Origin: Propionibacterium sp.
Lineage (GTDB): Bacteria > Actinomycetota > Actinomycetes > Propionibacteriales > Propionibacteriaceae
Length of the DNA: 17,085 bases
Assembly (NCBI GenBank): GCA_022837595.1
Contig: JALHFX010000071.1
Span: 2,865 to 19,949, forward strand
Direction: 5' to 3'
How positions within the stretch are numbered: the stretch's first letter is position 1; each line of letters begins with the position of its first letter. Below the pieces are notes generated by a model. That model did no database searches. It had not been told where the DNA came from and saw nothing but the letters and a program-made list of their open reading frames with translations. The translations under genes and the position numbers were made by a program. This document shows, one piece after another, positions 1 through 6,493 of this stretch.

Positions 1-257
1 TGATGCTTTTCGACGAGCCGACCTCCGCGCTGGACCCCGAACTCGTGGGTGAGGTACTGCAGGTGATGAAGACCCTGGCCTCGGAGGGCGTGACAATGAT
101 CGTTGTCACCCACGAGATGGGTTTCGCACATGAGGTCGCCGATCGAGCCTATTTCATGGACGGTGGCGTCGTCGTCGAATCGGGCACACCCGAGGAGGTC
201 CTTGACCATCCACAGGCTGAGCGGACGAAGGCTTTCCTGTCGCGGGTTCGGCGTTGA
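1..257 (+). CDS. Polar amino-acid ABC transporter ATP-binding protein, C-terminal part
   Basis: Only the last 85 or so residues are present; the gene begins before the window, and bases 1-2 complete a codon ahead of the ATG at 3. The visible part holds the Walker B motif and D-loop (MLFDEPTSALDPE) and the H-loop (VVTHEMGFA). It ends in the 'MDGGVVVESGTPEEVLDHPQ...RTKAFLSRV' type of tail that is characteristic of GlnQ/HisP-like ATPases, which drive uptake of glutamine, glutamate or basic amino acids together with a membrane permease and a binding protein. The partners are not in the window, so they probably lie upstream. The exact substrate cannot be told from this end of the protein. The family call is secure. 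Confidence 0.93.
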   Translation, partial: MLFDEPTSALDPELVGEVLQVMKTLASEGVTMIVVTHEMGFAHEVADRAYFMDGGVVVESGTPEEVLDHPQAERTKAFLSRVRR

Positions 258-268
258 CACCGGCCCAC

Positions 269-274
269 TACCAT
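269..274 (+). promoter_or_regulatory. Candidate -10 hexamer for a leaderless GTG start
   Basis: TACCAT fits TANNNT and ends 7 bases before the GTG at 282. No Shine-Dalgarno sequence precedes that GTG. This arrangement is common for actinobacterial leaderless mRNAs. No -35 box is visible at the usual spacing. Confidence 0.4.
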
Positions 275-281
275 CGGTGCT

Positions 282-980
282 GTGAGCGAGAGCGGAGAAA
301 GGGCCGCCCGAGAACGGTCCGGCAGACGGTCGCGGGGGTCGGATAGAAGAGTGGGCGCCCGACTGTTGCGCGCAGCCTGGTTGCTACTGGGTATCGCGGT
401 GCTGGCGTCCGTGGCCTGGGGATTCTGGCTTTTCTACGGGACCGATCAGCGTGCTCAGACTCAAGCCCGTTCCGCGGTCGAGCGTTTCGAGGCTTCCTGC
501 GCATCCGATGGTCAGGGCCAGCCGCAGTCGGCGAGCACATCCTCCGAGGTGATCGGGTTACTGAGCTTCCCTCAGTTTAGTGACGAGTCCTGGCCGGTGC
601 TCGCAGGAGTCAGCAACCAAGACCTCGGCACCGGAATCGGCTGGTATCCCGAGACGGCCGGGGTCGGTGAGATCGGAAATATGGCGCTGGTCGGTTACCG
701 GATCACCCACGGTGCTCCGTTTGCGGACCTCCTCGAATTGAATGAGGGCGATCAGGTCGAGATAGTCACCTGCGCGGATGTCTACGTTTATCAGATCGAT
801 ATCGCACCACGCGATCTCACTGTCACACCGAGCGATGACTGGGTAATGGATGCGGTTCCCGGCGATGCCGGCAAACGCCCGAACGGACGCATGATCACGC
901 TGATCACCAGCCAGGATCTGTTGCCGAGCAGCGATCGCTCGGTTGGTATGGGCCATCTGGTCTCATCTCGTCCTCGCTGA
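282..980 (+). CDS. Membrane-anchored class E sortase-like protein lacking catalytic His and Cys
   Basis: 232 residues: a basic, Arg-rich N-terminus, one transmembrane helix at about residues 30-52, then an extracytoplasmic domain with the class E sortase plan. The block VGYRITHGAPFADLLELNEGD (about 137-157) aligns by eye with the family's AGHRTTxGAPFxxLxxLxxGD, and the end ITLITSQDLLPSSDR (205-219) with LTLTTCxPxxSxxxR. The catalytic His is Tyr139 (TAC) and the catalytic Cys is Ser210 (AGC), while the Arg (R219) is kept. Each change is one base away from the expected codon. Active sortases are transpeptidases that attach proteins to the cell wall or join pilins; this one is probably catalytically inactive. 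GTG at 282 is the chosen start, since a TACCAT hexamer lies just upstream. No sortase substrate with an LPxTG-like tail is encoded nearby. The fold call is good; the function is unknown. Confidence 0.8.
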   Translation: MSESGERAARERSGRRSRGSDRRVGARLLRAAWLLLGIAVLASVAWGFWLFYGTDQRAQTQARSAVERFEASCASDGQGQPQSASTSSEVIGLLSFPQFSDESWPVLAGVSNQDLGTGIGWYPETAGVGEIGNMALVGYRITHGAPFADLLELNEGDQVEIVTCADVYVYQIDIAPRDLTVTPSDDWVMDAVPGDAGKRPNGRMITLITSQDLLPSSDRSVGMGHLVSSRPR

Positions 981-986
981 GTGCAT

Positions 987-1010
987 CGACCCGGGGTCTT
1001 AATCGGGTCG
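987..1010. terminator. Possible hairpin between convergent genes
   Basis: CGACCCG at 987-993 pairs with CGGGTCG at 1004-1010 around a 10-base loop. The loop contains the TAA stop of the xylR-like gene (complement of 999-1001), so the right arm covers its last codons. The stem is G+C-rich with no clear U tract. It may end transcription of either convergent gene. Confidence 0.35.
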
Positions 1011-2252
1011 TGCCGTCCAGATGATGGGGTCGACGACTAGGCGTTCGAGTGTCCGGTGCGCGGCCCCAATAACCGCCAAATTTGCGGGGTTTCCGGCGAT
1101 ACGGACCTCAGGGTTTGACCAGGCTGACTGAAGTACTCGCGCACGAAGCTCGTCGCGGACGGCCGGGAGCAGGTCGTCACCGATTGACGCAACGATGCCT
1201 CCCAGGATGATCTCGGGGATATCGACAGTGTTCACGACCGCCGCGAGCGCTCGACCCAGCGCGGCCCCGCCGTCGGCTATGGCGGCTTGAGCGCGCAGAG
1301 AGCCACGGTGCGCCGCTTCGACGATCTCATCCGCGGTGGAACCCTCGGGCATACCTGCGTTGGAAGCCAATGCACGAAGGCCCAGATATGCTTCCAAGCA
1401 GCCGGAAGCGCCGCAGGAACAGGTCGGGCCCGCAGGATCCACACAGATGTGGCCGATCTCACCAGACCATCCATGGGCTCCTGACAGAGGATTGTGGTTA
1501 ATGATGATCCCCGCGCCAATCCCCACTTCGCCGGAGACGTAGATAAACGAAGCAGGGCCGTTCGGTACGCCCGGGCGAGGATTGGCGACTGCGAATGCGG
1601 CGAGATCAGCTTCGTTGGCGACCACCACCGGATCTAAGGGTGTGAGAGGACCAAGCAAGCTCGCCATCGGCAGGTCACGCCAGCCGAGGTTGGGTGCCAG
1701 CATCAAGGCGTCCGATGAGACCAAACCAGGCAGGGCGAGACCGGAGCCGACGAATAGCGGGTTGTCCACAGGCGATTTCGCTTGGGCTGCGGCCAACACT
1801 CGTCCTCCCAGCTCGGCCACGTCGGCCATGACGGCATCGGGCTTCGTGCCGGCGAAATCTCCATGAATGGTCTTCAATGACAAGACCTCGCCCGTGAGAT
1901 CGATGGCGCAAGCGGAAATGTAGCTGATGTTGATCTCAAGCCCCAGCCCAATTGCCATGCCCGGTCGCGGGCCCAGTGGAATCCCGGGCCGTCCGCGCCC
2001 CGTCTCCGAAGAAGGCGCCAGCTCATGTACCAGACCTGCGCTGACAAGTTCGTCGGCAAGCCGCGACACCGTCGCCCGGGTGATGCCGGCTTGAGTCGCA
2101 ATTGCTGCCCGAGAGATGGTGCCCGGTTGGACGAGGATATGGCGCAGGACCAGAGAAAGGTTCGCCGCGCGTACGTCCTCCAGGCTGGCGCCCACCCGCG
2201 GGCTCTCGGACGGCCCCTGTGGTGCGGGGTCTCGGCGCCGTCGTGGAGTCAT
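999..2252 (-). CDS. xylR: ROK-family transcriptional repressor, likely xylose-responsive XylR
   Basis: 417 residues. A winged helix-turn-helix occupies about residues 29-80 (GTISRAAIATQAGITRATVSRLADELVSAG in two blocks) and is followed by a ROK sugar-kinase-like domain. The ROK zinc site is intact: GEIGHICVDP with His268, then CSCGASGCLEAY with Cys278, Cys280 and Cys285. The nucleotide-binding DxGxT motif of true ROK kinases is not recognisable around residues 101-112, which favours a sensor rather than an enzyme. The gene is divergent from xylA across 186 bases, the usual place for a xylose repressor that leaves its operator when sugar binds. The ATG at 2252 has no ribosome-binding site but lies 8 bases after a TATAGT hexamer, so the mRNA may be leaderless. 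The ROK call is very secure; xylose as effector is inferred from position. Confidence 0.88.
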   Translation of the reverse strand: MTPRRRRDPAPQGPSESPRVGASLEDVRAANLSLVLRHILVQPGTISRAAIATQAGITRATVSRLADELVSAGLVHELAPSSETGRGRPGIPLGPRPGMAIGLGLEINISYISACAIDLTGEVLSLKTIHGDFAGTKPDAVMADVAELGGRVLAAAQAKSPVDNPLFVGSGLALPGLVSSDALMLAPNLGWRDLPMASLLGPLTPLDPVVVANEADLAAFAVANPRPGVPNGPASFIYVSGEVGIGAGIIINHNPLSGAHGWSGEIGHICVDPAGPTCSCGASGCLEAYLGLRALASNAGMPEGSTADEIVEAAHRGSLRAQAAIADGGAALGRALAAVVNTVDIPEIILGGIVASIGDDLLPAVRDELRARVLQSAWSNPEVRIAGNPANLAVIGAAHRTLERLVVDPIIWTARPD

Positions 2253-2260
2253 GACGCTCG

Positions 2261-2266
2261 ACTATA
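2261..2266 (-). promoter_or_regulatory. -10 hexamer of the xylR promoter, leaderless type
   Basis: On the minus strand TATAGT is followed by 8 bases and then the ATG at 2252. Transcription would start at or within about 3 bases of the start codon. At 17-bp spacing upstream only a poor -35 (TGAGCA) is seen. Confidence 0.5.
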
Positions 2267-2345
2267 CACAGGACCCTTCATGATGCTCAGGTCTTCCGTG
2301 GTGGCCAGGACCCACAACCAACTATGGACGGTGACCATTGTGGTC

Positions 2346-2374
2346 TTGACAGGTAACATTTAGGGAGTTATGGT
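2346..2374 (+). promoter_or_regulatory. xylAB promoter (TTGACA - 17 bp - TATGGT)
   Basis: TTGACA at 2346-2351 and TATGGT at 2369-2374 are separated by exactly 17 bp, close to the sigma-70/SigA consensus. Transcription should start near 2381, giving a leader of about 58 bases before xylA. The promoter overlaps the upstream in-frame ATG at 2370, which therefore cannot be the xylA start. CCACAA (2312-2317) and TTGTGG (2338-2343) form a widely spaced inverted pair just upstream of the -35 that could bind an activator; this is speculative. Confidence 0.8.
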
Positions 2375-2390
2375 TTGTATCAGAACAAAA
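2373..2390. promoter_or_regulatory. Candidate XylR operator over the -10/start site
   Basis: GTTTGT (2373-2378), six bases, then ACAAAA (2385-2390): an inverted repeat with five paired bases (TTTGT/ACAAA). The half-sites recall the GTTTGT...ACAAAC arms of Bacillus xyl operators bound by ROK-type XylR, as I remember them. The site overlaps the -10 and the predicted transcription start, a position suited to repression. Confidence 0.5.
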
Positions 2391-2399
2391 CAAATAAAA

Positions 2400-2418
2400 T
2401 GGTTGGTGAACCCAACCA
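2400..2418. promoter_or_regulatory. Inverted repeat in the xylA leader, second operator or RNA hairpin
   Basis: TGGTTGG (2400-2406), spacer TGAAC, CCAACCA (2412-2418): a perfect 7-bp inverted repeat. It lies in the transcribed leader, 8 bases before the GGAGGT ribosome-binding site. It could be a second repressor site or an RNA hairpin that affects access to the ribosome-binding site. Confidence 0.45.
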
Positions 2419-2438
2419 CTACACATGGAGGTGTTGAG

Positions 2439-3785
2439 ATGGTTGATCTGTGGAACATTGATCCGATTCGCTTCGTTGGCAAGGCTGATCTGCGTCAGGG
2501 GCTGGGCTTCCGGTATTACCAACCGGATCGAGTGGTGGCGGGCAAGACGATGGCGGAGTGGTTGCGCTTCGCCATCGCTTACTGGCACACGTTCGATCAG
2601 CGACTGGTCGACCCGTTCGGTGACGGTACGGCTCAGCGTCCCTACGATCATTTGACGGATCCTGTCGATCTGGCGCTGGCCAAGGTCGATTTTACGTTTG
2701 AGTTCTATTCCAAGATCGGTGCGCAGTTCTACTGCTTCCATGATCGCGACATCGCTCCCGAGGGTGACACCTTGCGTGAGACCAATCAGATTCTTGACAA
2801 GGTCGTCGACCGCATCGCCGAACTCCAGTCCGAGACCGGCATGTCGTTGCTGTGGAATACCTGCAACCTGTTCACCAACCCGCGATTCGTCGCCGGTGCG
2901 GCGACCTCGCCGTATGCGGACGTTTTCGCCTACGCCGGTGGTCAGCTGAAGCACAGTCTCGAGATCGCCAAGCGTCTCGGCGCTCAGAATTACGTCTTCT
3001 GGGGCGGGCGTGAAGGATACGAGAATATCTGGAATACCGATCTCAAGCGCGAGCAGGACCATCAGGCCCGGTTCTTCCAGATGGCCGTCGATTACGCGAA
3101 CGAGATCGGGCTCGACGCCCAGTTCCTCATCGAGCCGAAGCCGAAGGAGCCGACCTCCCACCAGTATGACTTCGACGCAGCAACGACCATCGCCTTCCTC
3201 AAGACCTACGGGCTCGATGGCGATTTCAAGCTGAATCTCGAAGGCAACCATGCCAACTTGGCCGGCCACAGCTATCAACACGAAGTACGGGTAGCACGAG
3301 CTGCCGGCATGCTGGGTTCTTTGGATGCGAATCAGGGTGACAAGCTGCTCGGTTGGGATCTGGACGAGTTCCCGTCCGATCTCTACGAGACGACCGCGGT
3401 CATGTGGGAGGTCTTGTCCGAAGGCTCGATCGGGCCACGGGGTGGCCTGAACTTTGACGCGAAGCCGCGCCGCTCCTCCTTCACTGCTGAGGATCTTTTC
3501 CGCAGTCATATCGTCGGTATGGACAGCTACGCGGCAGGGCTATTGGTGGCCGCGAAGCTTCATGAAGACCGTTACTTCGAGGACCTCGTCGCCGAGCGCT
3601 ACAGCTCATTCGACTCAGGTATCGGTGCTGCGATCGAGAACGGGGCAGTAGGCCTGGCCGATCTCGAGGGGTACGCCCTTGACTTGACACAGCGGCAGCT
3701 TGTGGACGCGACGCGCTCGGATCATCTTGAATCGGTGAAGGCGACGATCAACAACTATCTCGTCGAGGCGCTGGCCGAGGCCTGA
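2439..3785 (+). CDS. xylA: Xylose isomerase (EC 5.3.1.5), long group II type
   Basis: 448 residues, a TIM-barrel isomerase converting D-xylose to D-xylulose in the cytoplasm. The catalytic pair His101 and Asp104 sits in CFHDRDIAPEGDTL. Metal ligands are Glu232 (IEPKP), Glu268 and His271 (NLEGNHA), Asp296 (SLDANQGD), Asp307 and Asp309 (WDLDEFP) and Asp340 (NFDAK). Numbering matches E. coli XylA up to Asp309. The length of about 440-450 residues and the N-terminal extension are those of the E. coli/Bifidobacterium/Firmicute type, not the shorter form of about 390 residues known from Streptomyces. The start at 2439 is set by GGAGGT at 2427-2432 and by the promoter; the frame is open further upstream, but that part covers the -10. 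xylB follows after 43 bases, evidently as one operon. Confidence 0.97.
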   Translation: MVDLWNIDPIRFVGKADLRQGLGFRYYQPDRVVAGKTMAEWLRFAIAYWHTFDQRLVDPFGDGTAQRPYDHLTDPVDLALAKVDFTFEFYSKIGAQFYCFHDRDIAPEGDTLRETNQILDKVVDRIAELQSETGMSLLWNTCNLFTNPRFVAGAATSPYADVFAYAGGQLKHSLEIAKRLGAQNYVFWGGREGYENIWNTDLKREQDHQARFFQMAVDYANEIGLDAQFLIEPKPKEPTSHQYDFDAATTIAFLKTYGLDGDFKLNLEGNHANLAGHSYQHEVRVARAAGMLGSLDANQGDKLLGWDLDEFPSDLYETTAVMWEVLSEGSIGPRGGLNFDAKPRRSSFTAEDLFRSHIVGMDSYAAGLLVAAKLHEDRYFEDLVAERYSSFDSGIGAAIENGAVGLADLEGYALDLTQRQLVDATRSDHLESVKATINNYLVEALAEA

Positions 3786-3815
3786 ACCACCCATCGCTGA
3801 CGAGGTGATCCGAAC

Positions 3816-3821
3816 AGGAGG
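3816..3821 (+). promoter_or_regulatory. Strong ribosome-binding site of xylB
   Basis: AGGAGG ends 7 bases before the ATG at 3829. It fixes that codon as the start rather than the in-frame GTG at 3805. Confidence 0.8.
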
Positions 3822-3828
3822 AACGGGT

Positions 3829-5196
3829 ATGAACAAGCAGCGTCGTTTTGTTGCCGGAGTGGATTCGTCGACTCAGTCGTGCAAAGTGTTGATCGTTGAT
3901 CCAGCCAATGGTGCAGTGGTGCGTGCCGGACGCGCGCCACACCCAGGCGGGACAGAGGTCCACCCCGAGGTCTGGTGGCAGGCATTCCGCGAGGCTGTTA
4001 CTCAGGCTGGGGGCCTGGACGATGTCGCAGCCCTATCAGTGGGCGGTCAACAGCATGGCATGGTCTGCCTGGATGCCGAGGGGCACGTCATCAGGCCGGC
4101 GTTGTTGTGGAACGATACCCGCTCGGCTGTTGCGGCTCGCGAGCTGATCAACGAAGCAGGTGATGGGGACGAGGAACGGGGAGCGCAATGGTGGGCGAAC
4201 GCTACGGGGTCCGTGCCGGTTGCGTCGCTGACCGTCACCAAGCTTCGTTGGTTGGCTGATCATGAGCCGGAGAATGCCGCACGGATCGCCGCGATCTGCC
4301 TGCCACACGACTGGCTGACTTGGAAGATCACCGGTTCGCGGTCGTTGCACGATCTGGTTACCGACCGTTCCGATGCCTCCGGGACCGGCTATATGGCGCG
4401 CGAGGGCGCTCAGCTGCCCGAACGCGGGGAATACCGAACCGATATTCTCGCCGCTGCGCTACGTATCGATCCCTCCGCGGCATCGGAGATCGTCTTGCCG
4501 AGGATCCTCGAGCCGTTCGAAGCAGCAGGACGAGGAGACTCTGCGATGGGGTGGGAGCAGATCGTCCTCGGCCCGGGATGCGGAGACAACGCTGGGGCTG
4601 CGCTGGGTGTCGGGCTCGACACCGGGCAAGCCTTGCTCTCGCTCGGCACCTCCGGCGTGGTCTCCGCCATTTCATCTCACTCGGTGTCGGATCCCTCCGG
4701 GCTGATCACCGGTTTCTCGGATGCCACGGGCCGCTGGTTGCCGCTGGCCTGCACGCTCAACGCTTCGCGGATCATCGATGCCATGGCTTGCATACTCGGG
4801 GTCGACTACCCGGAGTTCTCGCGATTGGCGCTCTCGGTTCCTGATGCGGGCGGACTTGTCCTCACCCCCTATTTCGAGGGTGAGCGCACCCCGAATCTCC
4901 CCGACGCGTCCGCATCCCTCACCGGGATGAGACTGGCCAATTCAGACCCGGCCCACGTTGCGCGAGCGGGTGTGGAGGGGATGCTGAGATTGATGCAGGG
5001 CGCACTCAACGCGGTCCGTGCCGGCGGGGTTGTGGTTGATCGCGTGCTGTTGGTGGGAGGCGGCGCTCAGCTCGAGGCCGTCCAACAGTTGGCGTCGACG
5101 ATTCTTGGTGTGGACGTCGAGATACCCCGGCCCGGCGAGTACGTTGCGCTCGGGGCCGCCAAACAAGCCGCTCAGGTGCTCACCAACGCGTGCTGA
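3829..5196 (+). CDS. xylB: Xylulokinase (EC 2.7.1.17)
   Basis: 455 residues, FGGY-family carbohydrate kinase with two actin-like domains. It phosphorylates D-xylulose to D-xylulose-5-phosphate, which feeds the pentose phosphate or phosphoketolase route. Visible motifs are the N-terminal phosphate loop GVDSSTQSCKV (Asp12), the substrate region SVGGQQHGMVCLD (70-82) and ALLWNDTRSA (91-100), the catalytic-base motif GPGCGDNAGAALG (Asp253), SLGTSGVVSA, and the C-terminal ATP-binding LLVGGGAQ...ALGAAKQAA signature. These fit XylB better than glycerol or gluconate kinase, and the position 43 bases after xylA supports it. Downstream the only terminator-like element is a short hairpin at 5208-5222. 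Confidence 0.96.
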   Translation: MNKQRRFVAGVDSSTQSCKVLIVDPANGAVVRAGRAPHPGGTEVHPEVWWQAFREAVTQAGGLDDVAALSVGGQQHGMVCLDAEGHVIRPALLWNDTRSAVAARELINEAGDGDEERGAQWWANATGSVPVASLTVTKLRWLADHEPENAARIAAICLPHDWLTWKITGSRSLHDLVTDRSDASGTGYMAREGAQLPERGEYRTDILAAALRIDPSAASEIVLPRILEPFEAAGRGDSAMGWEQIVLGPGCGDNAGAALGVGLDTGQALLSLGTSGVVSAISSHSVSDPSGLITGFSDATGRWLPLACTLNASRIIDAMACILGVDYPEFSRLALSVPDAGGLVLTPYFEGERTPNLPDASASLTGMRLANSDPAHVARAGVEGMLRLMQGALNAVRAGGVVVDRVLLVGGGAQLEAVQQLASTILGVDVEIPRPGEYVALGAAKQAAQVLTNAC

Positions 5197-5207
5197 AGGA
5201 AGCGCGC

Positions 5208-5222
5208 GACAGCGCAGCTGTC
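5208..5222 (+). terminator. Weak hairpin after xylB
   Basis: GACAGC and GCTGTC form a 6-bp stem with the 3-base loop GCA. No T run follows. It could be a weak end of the xylAB transcript but is not convincing as an intrinsic terminator. Confidence 0.25.
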
Positions 5223-5252
5223 TGCAGGCGTATCGGCCGGTGAACGACCCGA

Positions 5253-5258
5253 TAGGCT
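5253..5258 (+). promoter_or_regulatory. -10 hexamer of a leaderless pyrE promoter
   Basis: TAGGCT is followed by GTGGAC and then the ATG at 5265, so transcription would begin at the start codon. There is no Shine-Dalgarno sequence. No convincing -35 box is seen. Confidence 0.5.
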
Positions 5259-5264
5259 GTGGAC

Positions 5265-5804
5265 ATGAGCGACCGCGAAAGACTACGCGAACTGATCAAC
5301 GAACTCGCTGTCGTCCGGGGGCGGGTTACTCTCGCCTCGGGACGCGAGGCCGACTACTACGTCGACGTTCGCCGGGTGACCCTGGACGGTGAGGCCGCGC
5401 CGCTGGTCGGGCGGATCATGCGCGAACTGGTCGCCGATTGGGACTTCGAGGCGGCCGGGGGCTTGACCATGGGCGCGGACCCGGTTGCACTCGCCATCTT
5501 GCATGCTGCGGCAGCTGATGGTGAATGCATGGACGCGTTCGTCGTCCGTAAGGATGCCAAGACACATGGGCTGCAGAAGCGCATTGAGGGCCCCGACGTT
5601 GCCGGACGCCGGGTGCTGGTCGTGGAGGACACCTCGACCACCGGCGGGTCGGCACTGCAGGCGGTTGGCGCACTACGCGAGGCTGGCGCGGAGGTCGTGG
5701 GCGTCGCCGTGATCGTCGACCGTTCGACAGGCGCGGCCGAGGCGATCAAGGCGGCGGGGCTCGAATATCGCTACGCCTATGGAATCGAGGACCTCGACCT
5801 CTGA
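5265..5804 (+). CDS. pyrE: Orotate phosphoribosyltransferase (EC 2.4.2.10)
   Basis: 179 residues, cytosolic type I phosphoribosyltransferase that makes orotidine 5'-monophosphate from orotate and PRPP in pyrimidine synthesis. It shows TLASGREADYYVDVRR near the N-terminus (orotate/PRPP site), the flexible-loop region VRKDAKTHGLQKRIEG, and the PRPP motif VLVVEDTSTTGGSALQ. Length is normal for actinobacterial PyrE. The ATG at 5265 is preferred over an in-frame GTG two codons earlier because it lies at the predicted transcription start. A SpoU-type methylase follows after 26 bases, a neighbour arrangement also known from mycobacteria. Confidence 0.95.
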   Translation: MSDRERLRELINELAVVRGRVTLASGREADYYVDVRRVTLDGEAAPLVGRIMRELVADWDFEAAGGLTMGADPVALAILHAAAADGECMDAFVVRKDAKTHGLQKRIEGPDVAGRRVLVVEDTSTTGGSALQAVGALREAGAEVVGVAVIVDRSTGAAEAIKAAGLEYRYAYGIEDLDL

Positions 5805-5830
5805 ACGCCCAGAGCCGAACCGCTACCTCA

Positions 5831-6493
5831 ATGACCAGCGCATTACCACTTGACCCAACAAATACCGATATCGGTGTCGGACCGTATCCTGAACCGTGGC
5901 CGGATGACCCCAGGCTTGACCCCGAGTTACTCGAAGCCGGTGACCGCCGCAATGTCGTCGACCGCTACCGCTATTGGCGGATCGAGGCGATCGTCGAAGA
6001 TCTCGACGCTCGTCGCAGGGTGCTTCGTCCGGCCAGGCTGCAGGTCGCGATCCAGAACTGGCAACACGATTTCAATATCGGTTCGATCGTGCGTACCGCC
6101 AACGCCTTCAATGTCGAGGCGGTGCACATCGTCGGCAATCGTCGTTGGAATCGACGTGGCGCGATGGTGACCGACCGCTACCTGCACATCATCCACCAGC
6201 CGGACGAAGCTGCGCTGGCCGACTACTGTGCAGCGGAAGGCTTGACGATGATCGGGATCGACAATCTTGCGGGCTCAGTGCCGCTGGAATCGACCGTTTT
6301 GCCGCAGGCCTGCTGCCTGGTCTTCGGATCAGAAGGCCCAGGGCTCACCGACCAGATGGTCTCACGTTGTCAGCAGCTGATTGCCATCACCCAATATGGC
6401 TCCACGCGCTCCTTCAATGCCGGAGCTGCCGCGGCGATCGCGATGTACCAATGGTCCGTCGAGTATGCGGTTGCTGCCAGACTGGAAGAATGA
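5831..6493 (+). CDS. SPOUT (TrmH/SpoU) family RNA 2'-O-methyltransferase
   Basis: 220 residues. The three SPOUT motifs are present: motif 1 IGSIVRTANAFNVEAVHIVG, motif 2 LVFGSEGPGL, and motif 3 ITQYGSTRSFNAGAAAAIAMYQW. Motifs 2 and 3 build the knotted S-adenosylmethionine site, and the motif 1 Arg is the usual catalytic residue. The enzyme methylates a ribose 2'-OH in tRNA or rRNA; which RNA cannot be read from the sequence. An acidic, Pro-rich N-terminal stretch of about 60 residues precedes the catalytic domain. It starts 26 bases after pyrE with no obvious ribosome-binding site and overlaps the next gene by 4 bases (ATGA), so the three genes probably share a transcript. Confidence 0.93.
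   Translation: MTSALPLDPTNTDIGVGPYPEPWPDDPRLDPELLEAGDRRNVVDRYRYWRIEAIVEDLDARRRVLRPARLQVAIQNWQHDFNIGSIVRTANAFNVEAVHIVGNRRWNRRGAMVTDRYLHIIHQPDEAALADYCAAEGLTMIGIDNLAGSVPLESTVLPQACCLVFGSEGPGLTDQMVSRCQQLIAITQYGSTRSFNAGAAAAIAMYQWSVEYAVAARLEE

Noticed and set aside
254..259. TTGACA as a -35 box for the sortase-like gene
   Set aside because: Only 9 bp separate it from the TACCAT hexamer, and it overlaps the stop codon of the upstream gene. The spacing does not make a promoter.
2370..2438. An earlier xylA start at 2370
   Set aside because: This codon lies within the -10 hexamer of the promoter and has no ribosome-binding site, while 2439 has GGAGGT at ideal spacing and matches the family N-terminus.
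2322..3509. A 395-residue minus-strand frame opposite xylA
   Set aside because: It is antisense to a fully conserved xylose isomerase with all catalytic residues, and its translation resembles no family. It is a by-product of codon bias.
5974..6489. Upstream extension of the MalY-like frame through the methylase gene
   Set aside because: The extension is out of frame with the well-conserved SPOUT motifs. The ATGA overlap at 6490 and the MalY N-terminus show the true start.
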